DNA from: Acidobacteriota bacterium
Lineage (GTDB): Bacteria > Acidobacteriota > Blastocatellia > Pyrinomonadales > Pyrinomonadaceae
DNA length: 64,000 nucleotides
Direction of reading: 5' to 3'
NCBI GenBank assembly: GCA_018269005.1
Contig: JAFDVK010000053.1
Location: 154,687-218,686 of the forward strand
The position numbers and the translations under genes were made by a program. Under the pieces are notes generated by a model. That model did not search any database. It saw only the letters and a program-made list of their open reading frames with translations, and had not been told where the DNA came from. Shown piece after piece: positions 33,823 to 42,988 of the stretch (positions are counted from its first letter, which is position 1; each line of letters begins with the position of its first letter).

Positions 33823-36774
33823 ATGGACTACATAAAGAAAATAACTCTGCTTGGCGCGCTTATGCTCTTATCCGTAGGCGGAGCCTTCGCTCAGAAGGCG
33901 GCAAGTATAACTGGTCAGGTAGTTGACAGTCTTGGAGCGGTCGTCGTTGGTGCGACCGTCACAGCAGTAAACTCAGAAGGTAAAGAAAAGAAGGCTAATA
34001 CAAACGATCGCGGTGAGTTTACGATCGCCGGCCTAGATGCGGGAACATACACCATAAAGGCCGAGGCAGCGAACTTCGCGCCGTATGAGAATCCGGATCT
34101 TGTTCTTGCTGCGGGCGAAAAGCATCAGCTGATAGTTTCGATGACAGTTGCCGGCGTTGCCGAGGACGTCAATGTAAACCCCGACGAAGGTGTCTCGACC
34201 GACGCTGAGAGCAACGCAAGTGCGACCGTGCTCAAGGGCAAAGACCTTGATGCTTTGCCTGATGACCCGGACGAACTCCAGTCGGCCCTCCAGGCGTTGG
34301 CCGGTCCCGGATCCGGCCCTGATGGCGGCCAGATCTATATCGATGGCTTCACGGGCGGCAACCTTCCGCCAAAAGAATCGATCCGAGAGATCCGGATCAA
34401 CCAGAACCCTTTCTCGGCGGAATTTGACCGCGTTGGATGGGGCCGGATCGAGATATTGACGCGGCCGGGAACCGACCGTTTTCGCGGCAGCGCGTTCTTC
34501 AACTTTAACGATGCTCGCCTGAACTCGCGTAATCCATTTGCCGCGAATAGGGCACCGAGCCAAACGCGTTTCTTCGGCGGCAATATTTCCGGCCCGATCA
34601 TCAAGAAGAAAGCCTCATTCTTTGTGGATGTCTCAAACAGGGATATCGACAACAATACGATCGTCAACGCGGTCGTGCTTGACCCGTCGTTTAATATCGT
34701 CAACTTTTCGCAGGACTATAAGGTCCCGACACGACGCTTTTCGATCGGACCGAGGCTTGATTATGCGATCAACGATAAAAATACGCTGGTCGTCCGATAC
34801 GATTACGACCGATCGTCGAGCAAGAATCAGGGAATTGGCGGAACGTCCCTCGCATCGCGTCAGTACGATTCGACGAGCTTCGGCCACGAGTTTCGAATTA
34901 CCGAAACATCGATCTTGAATGCGACAACGGTCAATGAGACGCGATTTCAATACTCGTTCGACAAGAGTGCTCAGAATGGCGACAATTCGGTCCCGACCGT
35001 CAGTATCTCGTCTGCGTTCACATCCGGCGGGTCGCAAATAGGTGAGAGTTTCAATCAGAGGCAGCGCTATGAGATCTCGAACAACACAACGACCGCTCTT
35101 GGCAAGAATATGGAGCACTCGGTCAAATTCGGCATTCGCCTGCGCGGAACAACGATCGACAATCGCTCGGAGAATAATTACGGCGGGACTTTTAGTTTCC
35201 TTGGGTTTGTCGGTGCGAGCCCATACGACCTGAATGGTGATGGTTTCGTCTCACCTATTGAACAGTACCGTGCGAAACTTCTCGGCGCGGTGGGTACGCA
35301 GTACGATCCGACCCAATTCACAATGACGACCGGCGATCCGCTCGCCAAGGTCTCGCAGCAGGACCTTGGCGTCTTCGTTTCGGATGATTGGCGCCTTTCG
35401 CCGAAGCTTCTACTGAGCTTTGGCCTTAGGTACGAAAATCAGACGAACATTAGCAGTGACTACAACTTTGCGCCGAGATTTGGATTTGCATGGTCACCCG
35501 GAGCCGGCGGCTCGAAACCAGCAAAGACCGTTTTCCGCGGCGGTGCAGGTATCTTCTACGATCGCTTCAGCGAGAACTACACGCTGCAGGCTCATAGATA
35601 TGACGGGATCACGCAGTTAAATCTGCTCGTCAGTGCGAACGAGACCGATCCGACGCGACAGGCCGCGGCGATCGCTCTGCTTGCTCAGCCGATCTTTAAC
35701 CCGGACGGAACGGTCTCGAATGTGCTTACACCTTCGCAGATCCTTGCGTTCCTGCCTGGTTCAAGTACGACGCGTTTGGTGGCAACCGATCTCAAGACGC
35801 CATATACGGCTCAGGCTACGGTCGGCGTTGAGAGGCAGCTGCCGTTCAAGACGACCCTCTCTGCGTTCTACATCATTTCTCGATCGTTCAATCAGCTTCG
35901 TTCGCGGAATATCAATGCGCCCGTCTGTCCGACCGAACTTGATTGCTCTCTCGCACCTCGGCCCGATCCGACGCTCGGCAATATTCAGCAGTATGAAGCG
36001 ACCGGAAGATCCGATGAGAATCAGATCCGTGTAGGTTTCAGGAACAACTACTCTTCGCGATTCTCGCTTTTCGGAAACTATTCGCTCAACTTCTCAAAGA
36101 GTGATACGGACGGTGCGGGAAGTGCTCCAGCTTACAGTTACAGCTTTGCGGGTGAATGGGGCCGCAGCGGAGACGATGTTCGACATCGATTTGTCATCGG
36201 CGGCAACATCGGCCTGCCGTGGGGCGTTTCACTCAATCCGTTCATCTTTGCCTCATCGGGGAGCCCTTTCAACATCACGACGGGGTTCGACTCGAACGGT
36301 GACGGTTACATAACCGAGCGTCCGACATATGGTGCTTTGGCATCGCGCTGTGCGGAGCTTGGGTTGAATTATGCATTCTGCGACATCGCGGGCAAGGATC
36401 CGAATGCGATCATTCCGCGAAACTACGGTGAAGGCCCGGGCAGCTTCTCGGTCAACATGCGCGTTAGCAAGAACTTTGGCTTCGGCAAGCTTGACGATAA
36501 GGGCGGCCAGGCCGGTCAAGGCGGCGGAATGATGGGTATGGGACGAGGCGGATTTTTCGGCGGCATGGGCGGCAGCCGTAAACCATACAACCTTAACGTC
36601 TCAGTAAACTTTTCAAATCTCTTGAATACCGTGAATCTTGGAAACCCGGTTTCAAGTCTCAGCTCAAGCCGATTCGGCCAATCGACCAGCACGTCAGGCG
36701 GATTCGGTAGATTCGGCGGTTCTGGTGGATCAGCAAACCGCCGAATCGAGCTTCAAGTCCGCTTTAGTTGGTAA
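33823..36774 (+). CDS. TonB-dependent receptor with carboxypeptidase regulatory-like domain
   Basis: 983 residues. A signal peptide (to about 24, GGAFAQ) is followed by a CarboxypepD-type beta sandwich at about 26-115 (SITGQVVDSLGAVVVGATVT). A plug follows (ALAGPGSGPDGGQIYIDGF, ESIREIRINQNPFSAEFDRV, GWGRIEILTRPGTDRFRG). A long beta barrel ends in VQVRFSW with the C-terminal aromatic. A Gly/Met-rich loop (GGGMMGMGRGGFFGGMGG) sits near residue 910. This architecture is very common in Acidobacteriota and is thought to import oligosaccharides or other large substrates with TonB energy. The substrate is unknown. A strong terminator follows the stop. Confidence 0.92.
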   Translation: MDYIKKITLLGALMLLSVGGAFAQKAASITGQVVDSLGAVVVGATVTAVNSEGKEKKANTNDRGEFTIAGLDAGTYTIKAEAANFAPYENPDLVLAAGEKHQLIVSMTVAGVAEDVNVNPDEGVSTDAESNASATVLKGKDLDALPDDPDELQSALQALAGPGSGPDGGQIYIDGFTGGNLPPKESIREIRINQNPFSAEFDRVGWGRIEILTRPGTDRFRGSAFFNFNDARLNSRNPFAANRAPSQTRFFGGNISGPIIKKKASFFVDVSNRDIDNNTIVNAVVLDPSFNIVNFSQDYKVPTRRFSIGPRLDYAINDKNTLVVRYDYDRSSSKNQGIGGTSLASRQYDSTSFGHEFRITETSILNATTVNETRFQYSFDKSAQNGDNSVPTVSISSAFTSGGSQIGESFNQRQRYEISNNTTTALGKNMEHSVKFGIRLRGTTIDNRSENNYGGTFSFLGFVGASPYDLNGDGFVSPIEQYRAKLLGAVGTQYDPTQFTMTTGDPLAKVSQQDLGVFVSDDWRLSPKLLLSFGLRYENQTNISSDYNFAPRFGFAWSPGAGGSKPAKTVFRGGAGIFYDRFSENYTLQAHRYDGITQLNLLVSANETDPTRQAAAIALLAQPIFNPDGTVSNVLTPSQILAFLPGSSTTRLVATDLKTPYTAQATVGVERQLPFKTTLSAFYIISRSFNQLRSRNINAPVCPTELDCSLAPRPDPTLGNIQQYEATGRSDENQIRVGFRNNYSSRFSLFGNYSLNFSKSDTDGAGSAPAYSYSFAGEWGRSGDDVRHRFVIGGNIGLPWGVSLNPFIFASSGSPFNITTGFDSNGDGYITERPTYGALASRCAELGLNYAFCDIAGKDPNAIIPRNYGEGPGSFSVNMRVSKNFGFGKLDDKGGQAGQGGGMMGMGRGGFFGGMGGSRKPYNLNVSVNFSNLLNTVNLGNPVSSLSSSRFGQSTSTSGGFGRFGGSGGSANRRIELQVRFSW

Positions 36775-36812
36775 AAAGCGGACGACTCTCCTCGGTTAGC
36801 GAGCCGAAACTA

Positions 36813-36847
36813 GGGCGGGCACCTTTCGGGGTCCCGCCCGTTTTTTT
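36813..36847 (+). terminator. Rho-independent terminator
   Basis: GGGCGGG (36813-36819) pairs with CCCGCCC (36833-36839) around a short loop, followed by G and seven T. It ends transcription of the TonB receptor gene. Confidence 0.92.
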
Positions 36848-36936
36848 ATTTGAGCTTGACCTGCGAATAAAAGAGTTCGGATCCAACGGTCCTTTACCAA
36901 ACTGTAAATTTTGGGTAGAGAGGCATGCGGGTGAGA

Positions 36937-37893
36937 TCAACGAGCGAATCGGCTGCTCTGCCACCATTCAACGGTCTTTCGAAGCCCTTCATCAAGGCCA
37001 ACGAGGTTTTCATAGCCGATCGTTTTAACTGCAAGGGAATTGTCGGCCTGCGAGTGCTTCACGTCGCCGGTCCGTGCGTCCAAATACTCAGCATCCAGCT
37101 CTTTGCCGACGATCTTCTTGAGAGCTGATAGTAAGTCGTTGAGCGAGATCCGTTCGCCGTTTGCGGCGTTCATCACAAGCCCGGGAGCGGCAGCGGAGTT
37201 TGCCGCCTTTATGTTCGCATCAACCACGTTGTCAATGAACGTAAAATCGCGAGATTGTTCCCCGTCTCCGTAGATGACCGGCTGTGAATCGGTCATTAGT
37301 GCGTCAATAAACCGCGAAATAACGCCCGAATAGGCTGACGAAGGGTTCTGCCTGGGCCCGAAGACATTGAAGTACCTTAAGGACACCGTCTCGAGGCCGT
37401 AAACGCGATAGAAAGCCGATGCATAGTACTCGCCGGTAAGCTTAGCGACCGCGTAAGGTGACATTGGTGCCGGAGCCATCGCTTCTGATTTAGGAAGAGT
37501 CGGTTGGTCGCCGTATGCTGAACTCGAGGCAGCATACACGAAACGCCTTACGCCGGCGTCCTTGGCTGCGAGCAGCAGGTTAAAGGTTCCTTCAACGCAA
37601 GCCTTATGTGTCGAGATAGGGTCTTCGACGGAACGGGGAACACTTGGCAAGGCTGCTTGATGAAATACCATCTCTACGCCATCGATCGCCGAGGCGACTA
37701 CAGCCGGGTCAGCGACATCACCTTCTACGAGATCGAAGTCACCTGATATCTCATTTAAGTTCTCTCGAAATCCCGTAGAGAAGTTGTCGAGAATGCGCAC
37801 ACGAGCACCTTCCCTAAGCAAGCGATCAGAAAGATTGGAGCCGATAAATCCGGCTCCGCCTGTAACAAGAACTGTCGGGGTATCGTTCGACAT
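36937..37893 (-). CDS. NAD-dependent nucleotide-sugar epimerase/dehydratase
   Basis: 318 residues of the extended SDR family. The Rossmann motif TGGAGFIGSNLSDRLL is at the N terminus, then VFHQAALPSVPRSVEDP. The catalytic YxxxK appears as SPYAVAKLTGEYY, and the substrate loop is RYFNVFGPRQNPSSAYSGVI. It closely follows UDP-GlcNAc/GlcA 4-epimerase types such as WbpP. It would interconvert UDP-sugars for surface polysaccharide. It ends the same-strand pair with the dehydrogenase, 14 bp apart. Confidence 0.9.
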   Translation of the reverse strand: MSNDTPTVLVTGGAGFIGSNLSDRLLREGARVRILDNFSTGFRENLNEISGDFDLVEGDVADPAVVASAIDGVEMVFHQAALPSVPRSVEDPISTHKACVEGTFNLLLAAKDAGVRRFVYAASSSAYGDQPTLPKSEAMAPAPMSPYAVAKLTGEYYASAFYRVYGLETVSLRYFNVFGPRQNPSSAYSGVISRFIDALMTDSQPVIYGDGEQSRDFTFIDNVVDANIKAANSAAAPGLVMNAANGERISLNDLLSALKKIVGKELDAEYLDARTGDVKHSQADNSLAVKTIGYENLVGLDEGLRKTVEWWQSSRFAR

Positions 37894-37907
37894 AAAAAAC
37901 GGGCCGC

Positions 37908-39206
37908 CTAGCGTCCAACGCCGACGTACTCAAAACCGGCGGCGCGCATTGTTGCCGGTTCGTAAATATTGCGAAGGTCAGCGATCTTCGGTGATCGGAG
38001 CAATTCCTTGACCTTTTGAAGGTTGAGGGCGCGGAATTGATTCCATTCGGTGACGATCACCAAGGCATCGGCTCCTTCAATGGCAGAATACTCATCAGCC
38101 GCATACTCAATGGCGGGAAGGACGTGCCTTGCTTCATCCATTGCGACCGGATCGAAAGCCCTCACGGCGGCGCCCTTTGCAACCATCTTTTTGATGATGT
38201 CGGTTGCCGGCGATTCGCGCATATCGTCGGTTTCCGGCTTGAAAGAAAGTCCAAGCACGGCGACCCGTTTGCCGCTCAAATCGCCCACAAGTTTCTCGAT
38301 CTTAGCCAGCATTGCATCACGTTGACGCTCATTTGCGTCAATGACGGCATCAACAATACGGGTCTCAACGCCGAAATCATCAGCCACGGTCGTCAATGCC
38401 CGTGTGTCTTTAGGGAAGCACGAGCCACCGTACCCCGGGCCGGGGTGCAGGAATTTGCGGCCGATCCGGTTGTCCATTCCCATTCCCCGAGCAACGTCAT
38501 GGACGTCGCAGCCGATAGCATCGCAGAGGTTCGCGATCTCATTGATGAAAGTGATCTTCGTTGCGAGAAAGGCGTTTGCCGCGTACTTGGTCAACTCGGC
38601 CGCCTCAAGCGAAGTGACGACGATCGGCGTCTCGATCAGGAATAGAGGACGGTAGAGTTCCTTCATTACCTCGATCGCTCGCTCTTGGTTGCTACCAATG
38701 ACAACGCGGTCCGGTCGCATAAAGTCTTCGATCGCGGCACCTTCACGAAGGAATTCAGGGTTTGATGCAACGCCGAATTCTGTGCCTTCCGGAGAGTTCT
38801 CAAGGACAAATTTGCGAAGCCATTCGCCAGTCCCGACCGGAACCGTAGATTTTGTGACGAGAACCTTGTATCCGTTCAGGGCCTCGGCGACACTCTTTGC
38901 GGCCGAGCGGTAGTAGCTCATGTCCGGCGTGCCATCCGGCAGCGGCGGGGTGCCCACGGCAAGGAATACGACTAGCGAACTCTCGACAGCCGTCTTGATA
39001 TCCGTGGTGAAATGCAGACGGCCGGCCTTTGCATTTTCTTTCACAAGAATATCGAGACCGGGTTCATATATCGGGATAACGCCGTTATTGAGACCATCGA
39101 TCTTTGCTTGGTCAACGTCAACGCAAGTGACGTCAATACCAAACTCTGCAAAACAAGCGCCTGAAACGAGGCCAACATATCCGGTACCAATTACTGCGAT
39201 CTGCAT
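37908..39206 (-). CDS. ugd: UDP-glucose 6-dehydrogenase
   Basis: 432 residues. N-terminal IAVIGTGYVGLVSGACFAEF binds NAD. The central AELTKYAANAFLATKITFIN carries the family lysine. The catalytic cysteine lies in PGPGYGGSCFPKDTRAL, and the C-terminal domain has VAVLGLSFKPETDDMRESP. It oxidises UDP-glucose to UDP-glucuronate in two steps. Together with the next gene it supplies UDP-uronic acids for exopolysaccharide. Confidence 0.94.
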   Translation of the reverse strand: MQIAVIGTGYVGLVSGACFAEFGIDVTCVDVDQAKIDGLNNGVIPIYEPGLDILVKENAKAGRLHFTTDIKTAVESSLVVFLAVGTPPLPDGTPDMSYYRSAAKSVAEALNGYKVLVTKSTVPVGTGEWLRKFVLENSPEGTEFGVASNPEFLREGAAIEDFMRPDRVVIGSNQERAIEVMKELYRPLFLIETPIVVTSLEAAELTKYAANAFLATKITFINEIANLCDAIGCDVHDVARGMGMDNRIGRKFLHPGPGYGGSCFPKDTRALTTVADDFGVETRIVDAVIDANERQRDAMLAKIEKLVGDLSGKRVAVLGLSFKPETDDMRESPATDIIKKMVAKGAAVRAFDPVAMDEARHVLPAIEYAADEYSAIEGADALVIVTEWNQFRALNLQKVKELLRSPKIADLRNIYEPATMRAAGFEYVGVGR

Positions 39207-39233
39207 ATATAAAAGAAAAATATAAGGCTTAAG

Positions 39234-39261
39234 AATATAAAAACTAAAAAAGAATAATCAA
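39234..39261 (-). promoter_or_regulatory. Putative promoter of ugd-epimerase
   Basis: On the minus strand TTGATT (39261-39256) is followed after 16 bases by TATATT (39239-39234), in the very AT-rich gap upstream of ugd. A -10 at 4/6 or better and near-ideal spacing support it. Confidence 0.45.
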
Positions 39262-39278
39262 ATTCCGGGCAAAAGTTT

Positions 39279-39307
39279 GCGGGCCACGTCGATTGGACAT
39301 GACCCGC
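39279..39307 (-). terminator. Weak terminator-like hairpin after the FecR-like gene
   Basis: GCGGG (39279-39283) and CCCGC (39303-39307) form a short stem on the minus strand, 29 bp downstream of the FecR-like stop. It is followed by AAACTTTTGCC and no clean T tract, so the call is tentative. Confidence 0.3.
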
Positions 39308-39335
39308 CTGAAAGGAAGCAAACTCTTTTAAACGC

Positions 39336-40043
39336 CTACGCGGTCGGGCTAACGATCACCGTGCCGCCGCCGATCTCCGTGTCATGGTTTCGCGAACCGA
39401 AGAAGATAGCTGCGCCCGCGACACCGCCAGCAACGACGAGGAGCCATGGCCATCCGGCGATCGCGGTCGGCGGAGCCGAACCGGGACGCAGACACGGTTT
39501 GCAGCCTGCTTGTTCGAGGTTCCCCGCGATCGCAGAAGAACCGGCGGCAACCTGCTTGTCGTTTGTGCCTTCGCGCATTGTTACGACACCTGAAGTGGTG
39601 TCAACGTGCACGTGCGAGCATTCGACTTCGAGAGCAAAATTATTTGCTTGGCTGGAATCTGCAATGAACGTCGCGTTCTTGGTTGCCATCGTGGTCGCAA
39701 CGCCTGCGGCATTGGCGATCCGAACCTTTCCGGCCGAAACCGTACCGACTATCGTGCCGTCGCTAAAGGTCAAAGAAAGCGTAGTATCTGCTTGAAGCTC
39801 AACGCGTCCGGTCTTGCCGAGGTTGATCGTTGCACTCGACCCAGGGCCGGTAACGATCGTGCTGCCGGAAACGATGGTCGAGTTAGAGACCGCCGTCTGA
39901 CCGTTAACTGTAACTTGGCCGGAGACTGTGATCTCTGCGGTCGTGCCAGCGGGCATTGCGTAAGCGACCATCGAGTAAACGCACCAAACGGCAGCGAGAG
40001 TGAAAGCTGTAGTTAGTTTTTTAAAGTTATTTTTGCCGATCAT
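39336..40043 (-). CDS. FecR-like exported protein A
   Basis: 235 residues with AGGAGG ten bases before the ATG. A signal-like segment (AFTLAAVWCVYSMVAYAMP) is followed by a FecR-like beta domain: VTVNGQTAVSNSTIVSGSTI, then VTGPGSSATINLGKTGRVEL. The C terminus is a membrane segment (WPWLLVVAGGVAGAAIFFGS) and a short tail EIGGGTVIV. It has two CxxC-like cysteines (CKPC) in front of the membrane segment. It is a paralogue of the next gene. The function is unknown; the FecR fold here is not coupled to a sigma factor gene. Confidence 0.65.
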   Translation of the reverse strand: MIGKNNFKKLTTAFTLAAVWCVYSMVAYAMPAGTTAEITVSGQVTVNGQTAVSNSTIVSGSTIVTGPGSSATINLGKTGRVELQADTTLSLTFSDGTIVGTVSAGKVRIANAAGVATTMATKNATFIADSSQANNFALEVECSHVHVDTTSGVVTMREGTNDKQVAAGSSAIAGNLEQAGCKPCLRPGSAPPTAIAGWPWLLVVAGGVAGAAIFFGSRNHDTEIGGGTVIVSPTA

Positions 40044-40057
40044 TTGTATATTTCCTC

Positions 40058-40651
40058 CTATACTCCGCCACTCGTTGTCGGAGGACCGGGAACGACCGTG
40101 CCGCCGCTGCCAAAGTTAGAGTCGCTGCCCACAACCGCCGTACCGATAAGGGCGACCGCCGCCGCTCCTAAGATCACACCAAACCATATCCAGCCGGAAC
40201 CGCCCTTCTTCTTTGAATTCGAATCCTGGCTTGTGGTCGTAGCGGTCTCACCGGCGTTGATGTTGACGACGCCGGTCGGAGTCGTAACTGCGATCGGTTG
40301 GGCAGAGCTAACAACGGTCAAAGAACCGGAGCTCAAGTTTGCAGTAAGAGCTGAACCGTCAAAACTCACGACGGCGGTCGAATTCGGAGCAAATTTGATG
40401 CTTCCTGCTGCACCGCAACTGAGAATCGCCGAGGCCGTATCGGAAGTTACTATCGTGCTGCCCGAGAAAATCGTGCGGCCCGAAAGAGCCGTCTGTCCGT
40501 CAACCGTCACAATGGCGTCATCAGAGCCAGACACCAGAAGCTCCCCGGAGGCTTTTGGCGTTCCGGCCAAAGCAACCATTGAGTATGTCGCGAATATTGC
40601 GACCATCGAGCACGTTGAGAGTGCTCTTCGAATCCACAGTTTGCTGTTCAT
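40058..40651 (-). CDS. FecR-like exported protein B
   Basis: 197 residues from the ATG at 40651, chosen for the AGGAG just upstream; a longer reading to 40738 lacks such a site. It has the same architecture as protein A: signal segment (TCSMVAIFATYSMVALAG), FecR-like sandwich (VTVDGQTALSGRTIFSGSTI, then VTSDTASAIL), membrane segment (WIWFGVILGAAAVALIGTAV) and a Gly/Pro tail GGTVVPGPPTTSGG. The two genes are 14 bp apart and clearly arose by duplication. The C-terminal membrane segment with a GGGTV tail may mark a shared anchoring or sorting type. Confidence 0.65.
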   Translation of the reverse strand: MNSKLWIRRALSTCSMVAIFATYSMVALAGTPKASGELLVSGSDDAIVTVDGQTALSGRTIFSGSTIVTSDTASAILSCGAAGSIKFAPNSTAVVSFDGSALTANLSSGSLTVVSSAQPIAVTTPTGVVNINAGETATTTSQDSNSKKKGGSGWIWFGVILGAAAVALIGTAVVGSDSNFGSGGTVVPGPPTTSGGV

Positions 40652-41015
40652 ATTTCTCCTCTTTGTATCGCCCAATGTCAGTAAAGTCAAAAAAATCAAG
40701 CCAATCAATCTTTTACACGAAGTCCGACGCGATGTCAATGAAAACGCCCACTTCCAGGAAAAGCTGAAAAACCGAATCTAATAAGCTCAACAAAAACTTC
40801 TAAGCTGAGATTTGATAGTCATTTATACCACAAAAGCGAGCGCATTCAAATAGAAAAACGAAAGATTTTCGTCCTAACTCCCAACGCGGCCTTATGGTAA
40901 CGTAATTTTGCAAAGATTTGGCGGCAGTTGTCGTCCCTTTGTTGCCCAAACCAGAACAATTTGCTCTAATTGGCTCGTCACCCCTAAATAAAGTTCTTTG
41001 GAGTGTTTATATCGG
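40652..41015. other. Divergent spacer between FecR-like pair and XylF-like gene
   Basis: 364 bp with no credible gene, terminator or repeat from the main families. It holds promoters for both directions in principle, but no convincing -35/-10 pair was found by eye. Confidence 0.5.
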
Positions 41016-42059
41016 ATGAAAAATCTACTATATGCGGCATTGTTTGCTGCCGCTACGATTTCGCTGTCCTGCGGCAGCGGTGCCAAGGATACTCGCTTGA
41101 AGATCGGCTTTGCGATGGATACGCTTCGAGAGGAGAGATGGCAACGCGACCACGACGCTTTCAAAGCGGCATGCGAGAGGATGAATGTTAACTGCATTAT
41201 TACGGTTGCAGATACTAGCGCAGAAAAGCAGGCGAATGATGTTGATAACCTGCTTACACAGGGCATCGACGCACTTGTGATCGCTCCGCACGATGCTACC
41301 CAAGCGGCCACGATGGTCGATAAAGCGAAGGCTCAAGGCGTTCCGGTGATCAGCTACGACAGATTGATCAATTCTGACAAGATCGATGCTTACATCTCCC
41401 ATCAAGTGCCGGTGATCGGCCAAAAGATCGCTGAGTACGCCCTTCAGCATGCTCCGAAAGGGAACTATGTGATGGTTTATGGGGCCAACACGGACAATAA
41501 CGCCCACATTATGAAAAAGTCCGAACTCGCGGTGCTTCAGCCAGCCGTCGACAAAGGGGACATCAAGATCGTGGCCGACCAATTTATCGATAACTGGGCG
41601 CCGGATGAGGCGTTGAAGTTTGCCGAGAATGCTCTCACATCGAACAATGACAATGTTCAGGCAATGGTCGTGTCCAACGATGGAATGGCCGGCGGAGTGA
41701 TCGAGGCGCTTTCAAATCGAAATTTGGCCGGGAAAGTGATCGTAACGGGCCAAGATGCCGGAATTGCGGCGCTTCAGAATATCGCTGAAGGCAAGCAGTC
41801 GATGACCGTCTATAAGCCTATCATCCCGCTTGCGACCAAGGCTCTGGAAGCCGCTGTAAAGCTCGCGAAGAAGGAGCCGCTCACGGATACTAAGCCGTTC
41901 ATGAATGATGCGATCAAGAAGGAGATTCCCGCGATCCTGCTTGAGGTGATATCCGTCGATAAGGGTAATCTTATGGACACCGTCATAAAGGACGGATACG
42001 CGAAATTCGACGATGTTTACAAGAATGTGCCGGAGGCGGACCGCCCGAAGAGGCCATAA
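41016..42059 (+). CDS. XylF-like D-xylose/sugar ABC substrate-binding lipoprotein
   Basis: 347 residues from the ATG at 41016, with GGAG upstream. The lipobox is TISLSC (Cys19). The periplasmic-binding fold is of the pentose type: LKIGFAMDTLREERWQRDHD, then LTQGIDALVIAPHDA, VPVISYDRLI, YVMVYGANTDNNA and VSNDGMAGGVIEAL. These match D-xylose-binding XylF closely. No permease or ATPase gene is near, so it may work with a distant transporter or as a sensor. The next gene is a ROK sugar kinase, 6 bp away. Confidence 0.9.
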   Translation: MKNLLYAALFAAATISLSCGSGAKDTRLKIGFAMDTLREERWQRDHDAFKAACERMNVNCIITVADTSAEKQANDVDNLLTQGIDALVIAPHDATQAATMVDKAKAQGVPVISYDRLINSDKIDAYISHQVPVIGQKIAEYALQHAPKGNYVMVYGANTDNNAHIMKKSELAVLQPAVDKGDIKIVADQFIDNWAPDEALKFAENALTSNNDNVQAMVVSNDGMAGGVIEALSNRNLAGKVIVTGQDAGIAALQNIAEGKQSMTVYKPIIPLATKALEAAVKLAKKEPLTDTKPFMNDAIKKEIPAILLEVISVDKGNLMDTVIKDGYAKFDDVYKNVPEADRPKRP

Positions 42060-42065
42060 TCTCAA

Positions 42066-42977
42066 ATGAACGAAAAAGCTGCTCTCTCGCTTGATCTTGG
42101 CGGGACGAACGTAAGGGTTGTTGCTGTGACGGAAAGCGGCAAGATCCTTTCGCGCCAACATTCGCCCACCGGCAGTACGTCTGCCGGCGAAATATACGAC
42201 GAGATCGCGCGGTTGGCGGAACGATGTAAAGAAGAGGCTGGTGTATTTGAGTTTGCGGCCTTTGGTGCGGCCATACCGACGACAACCATTGGCGACAACG
42301 GGGAGCTCGCCCACTTGCCTAATATTCCTCAGCTTGAGGGCACTGATATCAGTCGAGAGCTTGGCCTCCGGACCGGTCTAAAGATCGTCGCAGTGAACGA
42401 CGCATCTGCCGCGACGCTTGGCGAGCATTGGCTTGGGGCTTCGAAAGGGGCTCTGAACGCTGTGGGAATAACGCTTGGAACGGGCGTCGGGGGAGGGTTG
42501 ATCGTTGATCGGCGGCTCTACGTTGGGACCGGCGGCGGGGCCGGCGAGATCGGCCATATACGGCTCGTGCCTGGCGGGAGGCCTTGTGGGTGCGGCGGTA
42601 AAGGCTGTCTTGAGCAGTATTGTTCGGCGACCGCGATCGTTCGTTCAGCAGGGGAGATCGGCTTGGCTGCTGGTACGGCCAGGGATGTCTTCGACTTGGC
42701 CGCCTCGGGAAATGCTGCTGCGACAGCGATCTTTTCTGAAATGGGCAGCTATCTCGGGCTTGGTCTTTCCATCGTCAACAATCTGTTTTCCCCGGACATT
42801 ATCGTACTCGGAGGAGGTGTTGCGAGCGGTTGGGAGCAATTTTTTCCGGCTACGGAGGCCGCTCTCTATGAAAACTCGCTTCCAGACCGCCGAAGTCGTG
42901 TTAAAATAGTTCGAGCTCTGCTGGGCGATGACGCCGGTGTTCTCGGGGCCGCAAAATACACTTTTCAACAGCTTTAA
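42066..42977 (+). CDS. ROK family sugar kinase (glucokinase-like)
   Basis: 303 residues. The ATPase phosphate loop is SLDLGGTNVRVVAV and the sugar-binding region VNDASAATLGEHWLGASKGA. The ROK signature GAGEIGHIRLVPGGRPCGCG is followed by GKGCLEQYCSATAIV with the zinc cysteines (CxCGxxGC). It lacks the N-terminal HTH of ROK repressors, so it is a kinase. Paired with the XylF-like lipoprotein it points to uptake and phosphorylation of a sugar. Confidence 0.92.
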   Translation: MNEKAALSLDLGGTNVRVVAVTESGKILSRQHSPTGSTSAGEIYDEIARLAERCKEEAGVFEFAAFGAAIPTTTIGDNGELAHLPNIPQLEGTDISRELGLRTGLKIVAVNDASAATLGEHWLGASKGALNAVGITLGTGVGGGLIVDRRLYVGTGGGAGEIGHIRLVPGGRPCGCGGKGCLEQYCSATAIVRSAGEIGLAAGTARDVFDLAASGNAAATAIFSEMGSYLGLGLSIVNNLFSPDIIVLGGGVASGWEQFFPATEAALYENSLPDRRSRVKIVRALLGDDAGVLGAAKYTFQQL

Positions 42978-42988
42978 TTTAGATCGTT

